A DNA stretch of 18,213 bases from Rhodobacterales bacterium UBA5972 (GCA_002430125.1 DJBQ01000179.1:1-18213), one strand, 5' to 3'. Shown: positions 8,635 through 17,204, numbered from the stretch's first letter. Notes: generated from the sequence alone by a model not told the origin. Numbers and translations are program-made.

Positions 8635-8661
8635 TACTTGCAGGCGTACGGATGACAAGTA
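8635..8661. promoter_or_regulatory. Second inverted repeat, candidate operator
   Basis: TACTTG (8635-8640) and CAAGTA (8656-8661) are perfect 6-base arms with a 15-base spacer. The dyad lies about 60 bases before the chosen start of the ThDP enzyme. It could be an operator for the divergent operons. The arms differ from those at 8606-8624, so the two sites need not bind the same protein. Confidence 0.3.
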
Positions 8662-8719
8662 CATTCGCGATTGTGCCGTCATTTTTATGAAAACGGCTGA
8701 ATTTGAAGGCAGGGGCAGG

Positions 8720-10426
8720 ATGTCGGAAACCAGTGCAAGTTTACCCAAAACCGGGGCTGAAAGCCTATTGCTGGGGTTGAAAACCCACGGCGTTGATTAT
8801 TTATTTGCCAATGCCGGAACAGATTTCCCGCCGATCATCGAGGCGTTGGTTGGTCTGCCAGGTGATCTGATGCCGGAACCGGTGACCGTGCCACACGAAA
8901 CCGCCGGAGTGGCGATGGCGCATGGCTATTATCTGGTGACGGGTCGACCGCAGGCGGTGATGGTGCACGTGAATGTCGGTCTGGCGAATGCCGCGATGGG
9001 GGTGATTAATGCCGCCAGTGACAATGTGCCGGTGCTGGTGATGTCAGGGCGCACGCCGATCACCGAGACCGGCCATAAAGGATCACGCATGACGCCGATC
9101 CAATATGGCCAGGAGATGTTCAATCAGGCGTCCCTGGTGGCGGATGTGGTCAAGTACCAATACGAAATGCGTTACCCTGAACAGGGCGAACCCTTGGTGG
9201 CGCGCGCTTTGGCGATTGCCACCTCAGCCCCCCAAGGCCCGGTATATCTAAGCCTGCCGCGCGAGCCTTTGTCTGCCGATATTGCCGAGGGCGTGCATAA
9301 TCCGGTCACGACGCGCAAAGGGGCAAGCGCAAGCCATCCTGATCCTTTAGAGGTCGCAAGTGTTGCGGCACTGGTGGCAGCGGCCAAACATCCGTTAATT
9401 CTGGTTCAGCGTGGCGATACGGCGGGCAGGTTGTCAGCGGCTTTGCAGAGCCTAGCAAGCGATCACGCGATAGCGGTTTGCGAACCGTTTATGGTGCGCA
9501 ACACCATGCCGACGGCGCATCCGATGAATATGGGGGGCAATATCAAAGCCGCCCTCGCCGTTGCCGATCTGGTGATCGTGCTGGATTGCGATATTCCGTG
9601 GATCGAGGCGATGCACCGCCCGGCTGCGGATATCCATCTGATCCATGTCGGCCCCGACCCGCATTTCGCTCGGATGCCTGTCAGGGGCTATCGCACCGAC
9701 ATGGCGATCAAAAGCGATCCGGCGGCGTTTGTTATGGCTTTGGCGGTGGCCTTGCCCAAGTCAAAGACTGCGCCAGACCGGTTTGCGGCAATATCGGCAG
9801 CGAACGCAGCCCGGCGCGCGGCGGCTATTGTGCTGGCCGAACAAGGCAAAACCGATCCGATCAGCACGGAATGGCTTAGCAAATGCCTGTCCGACGCGAT
9901 GGACGAGGACGCGCTGGTTTTCGGCGAGCTTGGTATTCAGCCTGATTTTATGGATGTTAAAGGCCCCAACCGTTTGTTCCTGAACCCGCATTCAGGTGGT
10001 CTGGGCTGGGCGATACCGGCTGCCCTTGGTGCACAGCTTGCCGATCGGAACCGGCTTGTGACGGCCTGCATCGGGGATGGCAGTTACATTTTTGCCAACC
10101 CGGTCGCTTGCCACCAGATTTCTGCGGCGCTGGGCCTGCCGATCCTGACCATTATCAAAAACAACGGCATGTGGAATGCGGTGCGCCGGTCGGTCGTCAA
10201 TGCTTATCCTGATGGGTTGGCGGCGCGTGCGAATACCATGCCGCTGACCTCGCTGGCCCCGGCACCGGATTATCTGAAAGTCGCAGCGGCAAGTGACGCC
10301 TATACGGCGCGCGTCACCCATGGGCGTGATTTGCCTGAGGCCTTGTCCAAGGCCATTAACGTGATCCGTACCGAAAAGCGCCAGGCGGTGTTGGATGTGC
10401 GTGTGGCGATCTCGGATGCTTATTGA
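8720..10426 (+). CDS. ThDP-dependent enzyme (acetolactate synthase/benzoylformate decarboxylase-like)
   Basis: Thiamine-diphosphate enzyme of the acetohydroxyacid synthase/2-oxoacid decarboxylase superfamily, 568 aa. Such enzymes decarboxylate 2-oxo acids and release an aldehyde or ligate the intermediate. The N-terminal Pyr domain carries the cofactor-activating Glu60 in VPHETAGVAMAHGY. The central domain spans about 190-330. The C-terminal PP domain has the ThDP/Mg motif GDG at 452-454 with its paired NN at 481-482 (GDGSYIF...IKNNGMWN). An ATG at 8687 would add 11 residues but has no ribosome-binding site; the ATG at 8720 has AGGGG four bases upstream and is preferred. No ilvN-like small subunit is nearby, and the gene heads a RidA/oxidase/racemase operon. 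A catabolic decarboxylase therefore seems likelier than a biosynthetic synthase, though the exact reaction is open. Confidence 0.85.
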   Translation: MSETSASLPKTGAESLLLGLKTHGVDYLFANAGTDFPPIIEALVGLPGDLMPEPVTVPHETAGVAMAHGYYLVTGRPQAVMVHVNVGLANAAMGVINAASDNVPVLVMSGRTPITETGHKGSRMTPIQYGQEMFNQASLVADVVKYQYEMRYPEQGEPLVARALAIATSAPQGPVYLSLPREPLSADIAEGVHNPVTTRKGASASHPDPLEVASVAALVAAAKHPLILVQRGDTAGRLSAALQSLASDHAIAVCEPFMVRNTMPTAHPMNMGGNIKAALAVADLVIVLDCDIPWIEAMHRPAADIHLIHVGPDPHFARMPVRGYRTDMAIKSDPAAFVMALAVALPKSKTAPDRFAAISAANAARRAAAIVLAEQGKTDPISTEWLSKCLSDAMDEDALVFGELGIQPDFMDVKGPNRLFLNPHSGGLGWAIPAALGAQLADRNRLVTACIGDGSYIFANPVACHQISAALGLPILTIIKNNGMWNAVRRSVVNAYPDGLAARANTMPLTSLAPAPDYLKVAAASDAYTARVTHGRDLPEALSKAINVIRTEKRQAVLDVRVAISDAY

Positions 10427-10517
10427 AAACGCGGCTGTTGCGCAAAAAAGCGGTTTCGCCCACGCTGAATTCGGGTATGGTCCGAGCTGAACTGAAACTA
10501 ATAAACGGAATTATCAT
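10427..10517 (+). other. Short intergenic spacer before the RidA gene
   Basis: This 91-base spacer lies between the ThDP enzyme and the RidA gene. I see no convincing stem-loop terminator. TATGGT at 10476-10481 could be a -10 box, but the TTTCGC upstream is a poor -35, so an internal promoter is possible but unproven. Confidence 0.3.
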
Positions 10518-10871
10518 ATGTCGATCACCCGCCTTAATACCAATGACCGCATGAGCCAGGTCGTCATTCACGGCAACACAGTGTATCTTGCCGGGCAAGT
10601 GGCTCTGTCGGCCCCCGGTGGCACTGTCACCGAACAGACCAAAGCGATCTTAGACCAGATCGACGGGCTACTGGCTGAAGCTGGCACCGATAAATCCAAA
10701 GCCCTGACGGCGACCATCTGGCTGACCAGCATGGACGATTTCGCAGAAATGAATGCGGTGTGGGATACTTGGTCGACCGGTGGCAACGCACCATGCCGCG
10801 CCTGTGTGGAATCGCCACGTCTGGCGACACCAGCCTTCACCGTGGAAATCGGGATCATCGCCGCAAAATAG
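10518..10871 (+). CDS. RidA/YjgF/YER057c/UK114-family protein (imine deaminase)
   Basis: RidA-superfamily protein, 117 aa, a normal full-length single-domain member that would form the family's homotrimer. RidA proteins hydrolyse reactive imine/enamine intermediates to 2-oxo acids and ammonia; relatives include 2-aminomuconate deaminase. The substrate-carboxylate-binding Arg is present as Arg94 in PCRACVESPRL, and Glu110 near the C terminus (TVEIGIIA) is also conserved. The start has a weak upstream CGGAA. It lies 22 bases before the DadA-like oxidase gene, an enzyme type whose product is an imine. The pairing suggests RidA finishes the deamination or protects PLP enzymes from the imine. The subgroup cannot be decided by eye. 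Confidence 0.9.
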   Translation: MSITRLNTNDRMSQVVIHGNTVYLAGQVALSAPGGTVTEQTKAILDQIDGLLAEAGTDKSKALTATIWLTSMDDFAEMNAVWDTWSTGGNAPCRACVESPRLATPAFTVEIGIIAAK

Positions 10872-10893
10872 GCGGAAACATCTGAGGGCATTC

Positions 10894-12144
10894 ATGCGTG
10901 TCGTCGTTCTAGGTGCTGGGATTGTCGGGGTCACTACGGCCTATCGGCTGTTGAAAGATGGGCATCAGGTGACGGTTATTGACCGGGCCACCGGGCCGGG
11001 GCAGATCACCAGCTTTGCCAATGCTGGGCTGGTGGCACCGGGGCATGCCTATGCCTGGGCCTCGCCTGCGGCACCTAAAATGATGTGGCGGTCTTTGTGG
11101 CAAGGCGATCAGGCGATCCGGTTCAAGCCGCGCGCGTCTTTGGCGCAGTGGCGCTGGGTGCTGGCGTTTTTGCGCCAATGCACCAAGCAGCGGACACAGG
11201 CGAACACGGCGGTCAAAGCCAATTTGTGTCGTTATGCGCGGGCCGAGTTGCAAAAGACCGTGGCCGAGACAGGTATTGCCTATGACGCTAATGCTGGTGG
11301 CCTGATCTATTTTTACCGCACCGCCGCGGCTTTTGCGGCAGCAGCGCGTAAATCACAGATGTTGCGCGCGCAAGGGATTGCGATTGAAACACGCTCGCAG
11401 GCCGAGGTTGTGGCGCTTGACCCCGGCTTGGCGACTTGTGCGGATGTGATCCAAGGGGCGTTATACGCTCCTGACGATGAAAGCGGTGATGCTTATCTGT
11501 TCAGCAAGGCTTTGGCTGAATATTGCACGGCGCGGGGGGTGTCATTTCAATATGATACGGTTATCCGCCGACTGCGCGCGCAGAATGGCAGTATGACCGG
11601 AGTTGAGACCGACAAAGGGCTGGTCACGGCGGATGCCTATGTTCTGTGTCTGGGGGTTGATAGCCCGGCTTTGGCTAGCCCTTTGGGAATAAAGCTGCCG
11701 ATCTATCCGGTACGCGGCTATTCGGTGACGTTGCCGATAACAGACTTTGAAACAGCCCCGCGTCTTGGCGGTGTGGACGAGGAAAACCTGCTGGCCTATT
11801 GCCCAATGGGGGACCGGCTGCGTCTGACCGCGACCGCTGAAATATCGGGCTACAGCACTGCAAGCACGCCAGCGAATTTTGCGCCGATGCTGGCGCGGGC
11901 GCAGAAACTGTTCGGGCACTGCGCTGATTTCAGCCGTGCCGAGTATTGGGTCGGCCTAAGACCGATGACCCCGACCGGGGTGCCGATTGTGGATCGCGCC
12001 CCGCTGGCGAACCTTTGGCTGAATACCGGCCACGGGCATATGGGCTGGACCATGTCAAACGGATGTGCACAGATTGTTGCAGATATGATTGCGGGCCGCG
12101 CGCCCGAAATTGACATAAAAGGGCTGCGATATGAGCAAAACTGA
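10894..12144 (+). CDS. DadA-like FAD-dependent amino-acid/amine oxidoreductase
   Basis: DAO-superfamily flavoenzyme, 416 aa, resembling the small subunit of D-amino-acid dehydrogenase (DadA). It would oxidise a D-amino acid or secondary amine to an imine, passing electrons to the respiratory chain or O2. The Rossmann motif GAGIVG is at residues 7-12, with the ribose-binding Asp in TVIDR around 27-31. The C-terminal signature GLRPMTPTGVPIVD and the following NTGHGHMGWTMSNG stretch are typical of DadA and place FAD and substrate. The frame is open further upstream, but the ATG at 10894 immediately precedes the Rossmann fold and has GAGGG six bases before it. The 3' end overlaps the next gene by 14 bases. 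Specificity is unknown. DadA orthologues act broadly on D-amino acids, and the RidA and racemase-like neighbours fit such a role. Confidence 0.87.
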   Translation: MRVVVLGAGIVGVTTAYRLLKDGHQVTVIDRATGPGQITSFANAGLVAPGHAYAWASPAAPKMMWRSLWQGDQAIRFKPRASLAQWRWVLAFLRQCTKQRTQANTAVKANLCRYARAELQKTVAETGIAYDANAGGLIYFYRTAAAFAAAARKSQMLRAQGIAIETRSQAEVVALDPGLATCADVIQGALYAPDDESGDAYLFSKALAEYCTARGVSFQYDTVIRRLRAQNGSMTGVETDKGLVTADAYVLCLGVDSPALASPLGIKLPIYPVRGYSVTLPITDFETAPRLGGVDEENLLAYCPMGDRLRLTATAEISGYSTASTPANFAPMLARAQKLFGHCADFSRAEYWVGLRPMTPTGVPIVDRAPLANLWLNTGHGHMGWTMSNGCAQIVADMIAGRAPEIDIKGLRYEQN

Positions 12145-12913
12145 CTTTGAACTGATCGAGAATTTGCCGTTCACCACCACCAAAGTGATCGGCGCAAGGG
12201 CGCGCATTGGCCTGGTGGTGCTGTCCAGCGATTACACGGTGGAACACGAGTTTCGCAATATCATAACCATGCCGGGTGTTGATGTTTACCACGCACGTAT
12301 CCGCAATTCGCCAGCGATCACGCCGGAAACCTTGCGCGCGATGGAGCCGTTGATTGCCCAGACCGCCGAACTGATCCTGCCGGGGGATCGCTTGGACGTG
12401 CTGGCCTTTGGCTGCACCTCTGCCTCGATGGTTTTGGGCGAGGCGCTGGTTGATCAGCGCCTGCGCGAGGCCAAGCCGATGGCGAAAACCACCAACCCGA
12501 TCACCGCGGCCTTTGCGGCCTTCAAGGCGCTGGGCGCCAAACGGATTGCGGTTCTGACCCCGTACCGGGCTGACGTTAACCTGATCGTGCGCGATTACAT
12601 CGAAAATGCCGGGTTTACGGTGCCAGTGTTCGGGTCGTTCAACGAAGAGCTGGATCCGGTTGTGGCGGCGATTGACGACGACAGCCTGATCGCTGCGATT
12701 AACACCATCATCAAGGGCCGGTCGGTGGATGCAGTGTTCGTGTCCTGCACTTCGGTGCGGATGGCGGCAAACATCAAGGCGATTGAGGCGGCGACCGGTT
12801 TGCCGGTGACATCCTCAAATCACGCGATGGCGTGGCATTGTCTGCGGCTGGCGGGGGTTAACGAAAGCCTGCCGCAACATGGGTCGCTTTATACAAAGGC
12901 AATGGTTGACTAG
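12131..12913 (+). CDS. Asp/Glu racemase superfamily protein (maleate isomerase/EutA-like)
   Basis: Cytoplasmic two-cysteine enzyme of the Asp/Glu/hydantoin racemase superfamily, 260 aa. It is closest in style to the maleate cis-trans isomerase, arylmalonate decarboxylase and EutA group. Cys95 in FGCTSASM and Cys206 in VSCTSVRM sit at equivalent positions of the two half-domains, where the superfamily keeps its acid/base or nucleophilic cysteines. A family-typical N-x-x-T/P segment (TTNPITAAF) lies near 120-128. The gene starts inside the end of the DadA-like gene (14-base overlap), so the two are probably coupled. It could be an amino-acid racemase supplying the D-form to the oxidase, a maleate/fumarate isomerase for a ring-cleavage product, or a decarboxylase. 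The sequence alone does not choose. Confidence 0.8.
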   Translation: MSKTDFELIENLPFTTTKVIGARARIGLVVLSSDYTVEHEFRNIITMPGVDVYHARIRNSPAITPETLRAMEPLIAQTAELILPGDRLDVLAFGCTSASMVLGEALVDQRLREAKPMAKTTNPITAAFAAFKALGAKRIAVLTPYRADVNLIVRDYIENAGFTVPVFGSFNEELDPVVAAIDDDSLIAAINTIIKGRSVDAVFVSCTSVRMAANIKAIEAATGLPVTSSNHAMAWHCLRLAGVNESLPQHGSLYTKAMVD

Positions 12914-13021
12914 GACCAGCGTCCTGCGCGCGCGTTGGGCTGATACCAGACGCGGATCCGCAACCACTGGAAGGTCGGCCAAACATATGCAATCCTGACA
13001 GAAACTGACCAAAGGCCAGCC
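12914..13021 (+). other. Intergenic spacer before the glutamate-synthase-like gene
   Basis: This 108-base gap contains a perfect 10-base palindrome, GCGGATCCGC, at 12952-12961 and an alternating GCGCGCGCG run near 12926. There is no stem followed by a T-run that would mark a terminator. AAAGG lies six bases before the next ATG. Confidence 0.35.
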
Positions 13022-14632
13022 ATGCTTAAACTTTCTTCACTTGAACGCTATGGCCTGCTGGCGCTGGTTATAGTGCTGACGCTGGTGTCACTGGCGATGG
13101 TCCCGTTTGGTGGGTGGTTCTGGCTGCCAGCCGCAGTGTTTGGCGCGTTATCCGCCCTCGGCCTGCGCGACCTGATGCAGACCTCGCATTCCATCCTCAG
13201 AAATTATCCGGTGCTGGGGCATATGCGGTTTCTGTTTGAAGGGGTCCGCCCGGAAATCCGCCAATATCTGATTGAAAGCGACGCAGACGAGGAACCCTTC
13301 AACCGCGACGACCGCTCGATTGTGTATCAACGCGCCAAGGTGGTCGAGGATAAACGCCCGTTTGGGACCCGCTAGCAAGTCTATAAATCCGGCTACGCGT
13401 GGCTGACGCATTCGTTGCAACCGACGCATATCACTGACACCAATTTTCGTATCACCATTGGTGGGCCGAACTGTGCGCAACCCTATTCGGCCTCGATCTA
13501 TAACATTTCAGCGATGAGCTTTGGCGCCCTGTCAGCCAATGCGATTTCAGCCCTGAACAAAGGCGCTGCCGCTGGTGGCTTTGCGCATGATACCGGCGAA
13601 GGCGGGATCAACCGCTATCACCGGCAAGGTGGTGGCGATCTGATCTATGAGATCGGGTCCGGGTATTTTGGTTGTCGGGCGGCCGATGGCAGCTTTGACG
13701 TGGAAAAGTTCGCCGCCCAGGCAGTTGATCCGCAAGTCAAGATGATCGAAGTCAAGCTGAGCCAGGGGGCGAAACCGGGGCATGGTGGATTGCTGCCCGC
13801 AAGTAAAATCTCGCCGGAAATTGCCGAGGCACGCGGCGTGCCGATGGGGATTGATTGCGAAAGCCCGGCGGCGCATCCGGCCTTTTCAACGCCGCTGGAA
13901 ATGATGGCGTTTCTGGGTCAGCTGCGGGCGCGTTCGGGCGGCAAACCAGTTGGCTTCAAGCTGTGCATCGGCCATCGGCGGGAATTTATGTGCATCGTCA
14001 AAGCCATGCTGGAAACCAGAATTGTGCCTGATTTCATCGTGGTTGACGGCAAAGAAGGCGGCACCGGGGCCGCACCTCTGGAGTTCGCCAACCATGTGGG
14101 CATGCCGATGGTGGAAGGGCTGACATTTGTACATAACGCGCTGCTGGGCGCGGGTTTGCGTGATCAGATCAAGCTGGGGGCGGCAGGCAAGTTGCTGACG
14201 GCGTTTGATATTGCCCGTGTTTTGGCGATCGGGGCGGATTGGATCAACTCGGCGCGCGGCTTTATGTTCGCGATTGGCTGCATTCAGGCGCAGCCCTGTC
14301 ACACAAACCGCTGTCCGGTCGGTGTGGCAACGCAGGATAAACTGCGGCAGCGGGCGATTGATGTCGATGACAAAGCCGCCCGCGTGACCCGGTTTCACGC
14401 CAACACGATGTGCGCTTTGAGCGAAATGACGGCAGCGGCAGGGCTGATGCATCCCAGCGATTTTCTGCCGCGACACTTTTTGACTCGCCTGCGCGATGAA
14501 CAGATGATTACCGGCGACGAGGCCTATCCCAGTATGCCCGAGGGGTTCCTTTTGCGCGCCGAGCCTGACAAACACGGCGATCTGATCCGCTGGAACCGGG
14601 CGCGTGCCGAAAGTTTTGCACCGTTTGACTGA
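13022..14632 (+). pseudogene. FMN-binding glutamate synthase-like protein, interrupted by an in-frame amber codon
   Basis: Membrane-anchored relative of the FMN/Fe-S synthase domain of glutamate synthase (GltB type), 536 codons before the final stop. Codons 1-117 encode two N-terminal hydrophobic segments (about 11-50) and a linker ending PFGTR. Codon 118 is TAG. The same frame then continues QVYKSGYAWL, exactly as family members do, into the full FMN-binding barrel: a GGPNCAQPYSAS start, SQGAKPGHGG, VDGKEGGTGAAP, and the 3Fe-4S cysteines in CIQAQPCHTNRCPVG (C-x5-C-x4-C). Everything except that codon looks functional. A single CAG-to-TAG (or similar) change, a sequencing error or readthrough could all explain it. 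The next in-frame ATG (13514) would give 372 aa lacking the anchor and the start of the barrel. The physiological role of stand-alone members is not well defined. Confidence 0.85.
13373..13375 (+). other. In-frame amber stop (TAG) inside the glutamate-synthase-like gene
   Basis: The codons read CGC TAG CAA GTC TAT. Reading frame and family similarity match on both sides, with no insertion or deletion. This makes a nonsense point change, not a frameshift, the simplest explanation. Confidence 0.9.
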
Positions 14633-14670
14633 CTGCGACCATAACGCCGCTGATTATTTTTGACACGCCC

Positions 14671-14701
14671 TTGACCTTCCAGTTACTGGAACCCTTATGT
14701 A
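14671..14701 (+). promoter_or_regulatory. CueR/MerR-type promoter of copA
   Basis: TTGACC (14671-14676) and TATGTA (14696-14701) form -35 and -10 boxes with a 19-base spacer, the overlong spacing characteristic of MerR-family promoters. Within the spacer lies the dyad TTCCAG-TTA-CTGGAA (14677-14691), close to known CueR boxes (ACCTTCC...GGAAGGT). The right outer half reads ACCC where the consensus has AGGT, so the palindrome is imperfect there. The position 26 bases before copA and the overlapping CueR-like gene support copper-induced control. Confidence 0.8.
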
Positions 14702-14726
14702 AGATGGGAACCTGATTGGAAACGCC

Positions 14727-17204
14727 ATGTCGCTTGATGAAACACTTACCCCTTTTACAAACACCAAAGCCCGGTTTCATGTTGAAGGGATGACCTGTGC
14801 ATCCTGTGTCGGGCGCGTTCAAAGGGCCATCGAAGGCGTGCCGGGCGTGGCCTCGGCCGCGGTCAATCTGGCCACCGAAACCGCCGAGGTGCAGTATGGC
14901 GGAACCGCAACGCCGCTGCAAATTGCCGAAGCCATTCACGCGATGGGATATCAAACGACCACCGACGAGGTTGTTTTGCAAATCGAAGGCATGACCTGCG
15001 CCTCGTGCGTCGGGCGGGTCGAGCGGGCTCTGAAGGCCGCACCGGGGGTGAGTGACGCCTCGGTTAACCTTGCGACCGAATCTGCACATGTAAGTTTTGC
15101 CAGCGGCCAGATCGACGCGGCGGCCTTGATTGATGCAGTGGCAAAGGCGGGGTATGTGGCCCGACTGGCGCAAACGGGGGATACGTCGGCCCGCGAAGAA
15201 CGCCGCGACGTCGAGATTGAAACACTCAAGCGCAATACTCTGCTGGCCGCCGTACTGGGTGTGCCGGTCTTCCTGTTGGCGATGCTGCCGCATTTCATCC
15301 CCGGCGTGCATCATTTTATTGCCAGCACCATTGGCATCCAGACCAGCTGGATCATCCAGATGGTGCTGGCGACGCTGGTGATGGTCGGCCCCGGACGGAT
15401 TTTTCTTCTCAAAGGGTTTCCGGCTTTGTTTCGACTTGCGCCTGACATGAACTCGCTGGTGGCACTGGGCACAACGGCGGCCTGGGCTTTCTCGGTGGTG
15501 GCGACTGTGGCACCTTGGCTGCTGCCGGGCCAGACGGTTGGGGTCTATTTTGAAAGTGCGGCGGTGATAGTGATCCTAATCCTGTTTGGCCGCTGGCTAG
15601 AGGCGCGCGCCAAAGGTCGCACGGGGGCTGCAATCCGGCATCTGGTGGGTTTGCGGCCTAAAACCGCGCGGGTTGAACGCGGTGGCGAGGTTGTGGAACT
15701 GGCGTTTGAGGATGTGCGGATCGGCGATATCGTGCTTGTACGTCCGGGCGAACGGATCGCGGTTGATGGCGTGGTGACCGAAGGGTCGTCTTATGTGGAC
15801 GAGTCGATGATTTCAGGCGAACCTCTGCCAGTTGTCAAAGCCATCGGCGCGGATGTCACAGGTGGCACGATCAATACAACAGGTGCGTTTTCCTATCGCG
15901 CAACCCGGATCGGCGCGGATACGGTTTTGGCGCGGATCATCCGTATGGTTGAAGACGCTCAAGGGGCCAAGCTGCCCATTCAGGCGCTGGTCGATAAAAT
16001 CACCCTGTGGTTTGTGCCGGCGGTGTTGGGTGCCGCCGCGGTAACCGTTCTTGTCTGGCTGTTCTTTGGTCCAACACCGGTTCTGACCCATGCGCTGGTT
16101 GCGGGCGTTGCGGTACTGATCATTGCCTGCCCGTGTGCGATGGGGCTGGCGACGCCGACTTCGATTATGGTCGGCACCGGGCGCGGCGCGGAACTTGGGG
16201 TTCTGTTTCGCAAAGGGGATGCGTTGCAGGCGCTTAGCTCGGTGGCCGTGGTGGCGGTTGACAAGACCGGCACCCTGACGATGGGGCATCCTTCCTTAAC
16301 CGATTTCACCCCGGCCGAGGGGTTTGGGCGCTCCGAACTGCTGGCGGCGGTTGCAGCGGTTGAAAGCCGGTCTGAACATCCGATTGCCAAAGCGATTGTG
16401 GATGCGGCCAAGGCTGAGGGACTTGAAATCCCAGCCCTTGAAAACTTCGAGTCAATTGTCGGTTATGGCGCGCAAGGGATTGTAAACGCCAGCGTTATCG
16501 CCGTTGGAGCAGACCGGTATATGCAACGTCTGGGGGCCGGAATTGGGTTGCTGGCCGATGCGGGTGCTGAACTTGGCCGCGCAGGTAAGACCCCGCTTTA
16601 CGTGGCGGTAGATGGAAAAATCGCGGCGGTTCTGGCGGTTTCCGATCAGATCAGGCCAACCACCCAAGCCGCAATCGACGCCTTTCACCGCATGGGCCTG
16701 AAGGTTGCGATGATTACCGGCGACAACCGGCGCACGGCTGCGGCGGTGGCGGGGCAACTCGGCATAGACGACGTGTTGGCTGAGGTTCTGCCCGAAGGCA
16801 AAGTCGATCAGATCAATGCGCTGAAGGCCAAGTATGGCTCAGTCGCTTTCATTGGCGACGGGATCAATGACGCCCCGGCATTGGCCACAGCGACCATCGG
16901 GATTGCTATTGGTACAGGCACCGATGTGGCGATTGAAAGCGCTGATGTGGTGTTGATGTCGGGTGATCTGACAGCGGCCAGCATGGCAATTGATCTGTCA
17001 AAAGCGGTGATGCGCAATATCCGCCAGAACCTGTTCTGGGCGTTTGGGTATAACGTTTTGCTGATCCCGGTTGCGGCGGGCGTGTTATATCCGTTTTACG
17101 GCTTGCTGTTGTCACCGATGATTGCCGCAGGCGCTATGGCAATGTCGAGCGTGTTTGTGCTTGGCAACGCCTTGCGGTTACGCAGATTTGGGGCGCGCGG
17201 ATGA
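14727..17204 (+). CDS. copA: Copper-exporting P1B-type ATPase
   Basis: Inner-membrane Cu(I)-translocating P-type ATPase, 825 aa, which pumps copper out of the cytoplasm using ATP. Two N-terminal HMA metal-binding domains each carry GMTCASC (Cys24/Cys27 and Cys91/Cys94). Membrane helices begin near residue 173. The transmembrane metal site CPC is at 468-470 ([13 protein letters not shown]), the phosphorylated Asp512 in DKTGTLT, the class-specific His-Pro at 551-552 in SEHPIAKAI, and the hinge GDGINDAP from 710. CPC plus CASC motifs indicate Cu(I) and not Zn/Cd. Length and domain order are complete and normal. The Shine-Dalgarno is weak (GGAAA). The upstream promoter has CueR-like features, and the stop overlaps the cueR start as ATGA. 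Confidence 0.96.
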   Translation: MSLDETLTPFTNTKARFHVEGMTCASCVGRVQRAIEGVPGVASAAVNLATETAEVQYGGTATPLQIAEAIHAMGYQTTTDEVVLQIEGMTCASCVGRVERALKAAPGVSDASVNLATESAHVSFASGQIDAAALIDAVAKAGYVARLAQTGDTSAREERRDVEIETLKRNTLLAAVLGVPVFLLAMLPHFIPGVHHFIASTIGIQTSWIIQMVLATLVMVGPGRIFLLKGFPALFRLAPDMNSLVALGTTAAWAFSVVATVAPWLLPGQTVGVYFESAAVIVILILFGRWLEARAKGRTGAAIRHLVGLRPKTARVERGGEVVELAFEDVRIGDIVLVRPGERIAVDGVVTEGSSYVDESMISGEPLPVVKAIGADVTGGTINTTGAFSYRATRIGADTVLARIIRMVEDAQGAKLPIQALVDKITLWFVPAVLGAAAVTVLVWLFFGPTPVLTHALVAGVAVLIIACPCAMGLATPTSIMVGTGRGAELGVLFRKGDALQALSSVAVVAVDKTGTLTMGHPSLTDFTPAEGFGRSELLAAVAAVESRSEHPIAKAIVDAAKAEGLEIPALENFESIVGYGAQGIVNASVIAVGADRYMQRLGAGIGLLADAGAELGRAGKTPLYVAVDGKIAAVLAVSDQIRPTTQAAIDAFHRMGLKVAMITGDNRRTAAAVAGQLGIDDVLAEVLPEGKVDQINALKAKYGSVAFIGDGINDAPALATATIGIAIGTGTDVAIESADVVLMSGDLTAASMAIDLSKAVMRNIRQNLFWAFGYNVLLIPVAAGVLYPFYGLLLSPMIAAGAMAMSSVFVLGNALRLRRFGARG

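Larger units (their letters stand above)
8553..8719. promoter_or_regulatory. Divergent promoter region between the two operons
   Basis: This 167-base region is AT-richer than its surroundings. It separates the minus-strand transport/catabolic operon from the plus-strand ThDP-enzyme operon, so it must hold the start signals of both. The minus-strand ribosome-binding site lies at its left end. I could not assign convincing -35/-10 boxes by eye. It holds two inverted repeats, listed separately, that are candidate binding sites for the IclR regulator encoded at 4818-5651. Confidence 0.6.

Noticed and set aside
8687..8719. Upstream ATG at 8687 as the start of the ThDP enzyme
   Set aside because: No ribosome-binding site precedes it, while the ATG at 8720 has a purine-rich AGGGG at suitable spacing and begins nearer the conserved domain.
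10438..10481. Internal promoter before the RidA gene
   Set aside because: A possible TATGGT -10 lacks a convincing -35 box; not strong enough to list as a promoter.
12952..12961. GCGGATCCGC palindrome as an operator or terminator
   Set aside because: A 10-base palindrome without a spacer or T-run in GC-rich DNA is easily chance; no functional context.
13373..13378. TAG CAA as a programmed readthrough signal like the tobamovirus leaky-stop context
   Set aside because: Only the CAA matches; the following GTC does not fit the CARYYA pattern, and that signal is eukaryotic. A point mutation or error is simpler.
13886..15314. Minus-strand open frames of 229 and 268 codons opposite the glutamate-synthase-like gene and copA
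   Set aside because: Both are complements of strongly conserved coding sequence and have no recognisable features.
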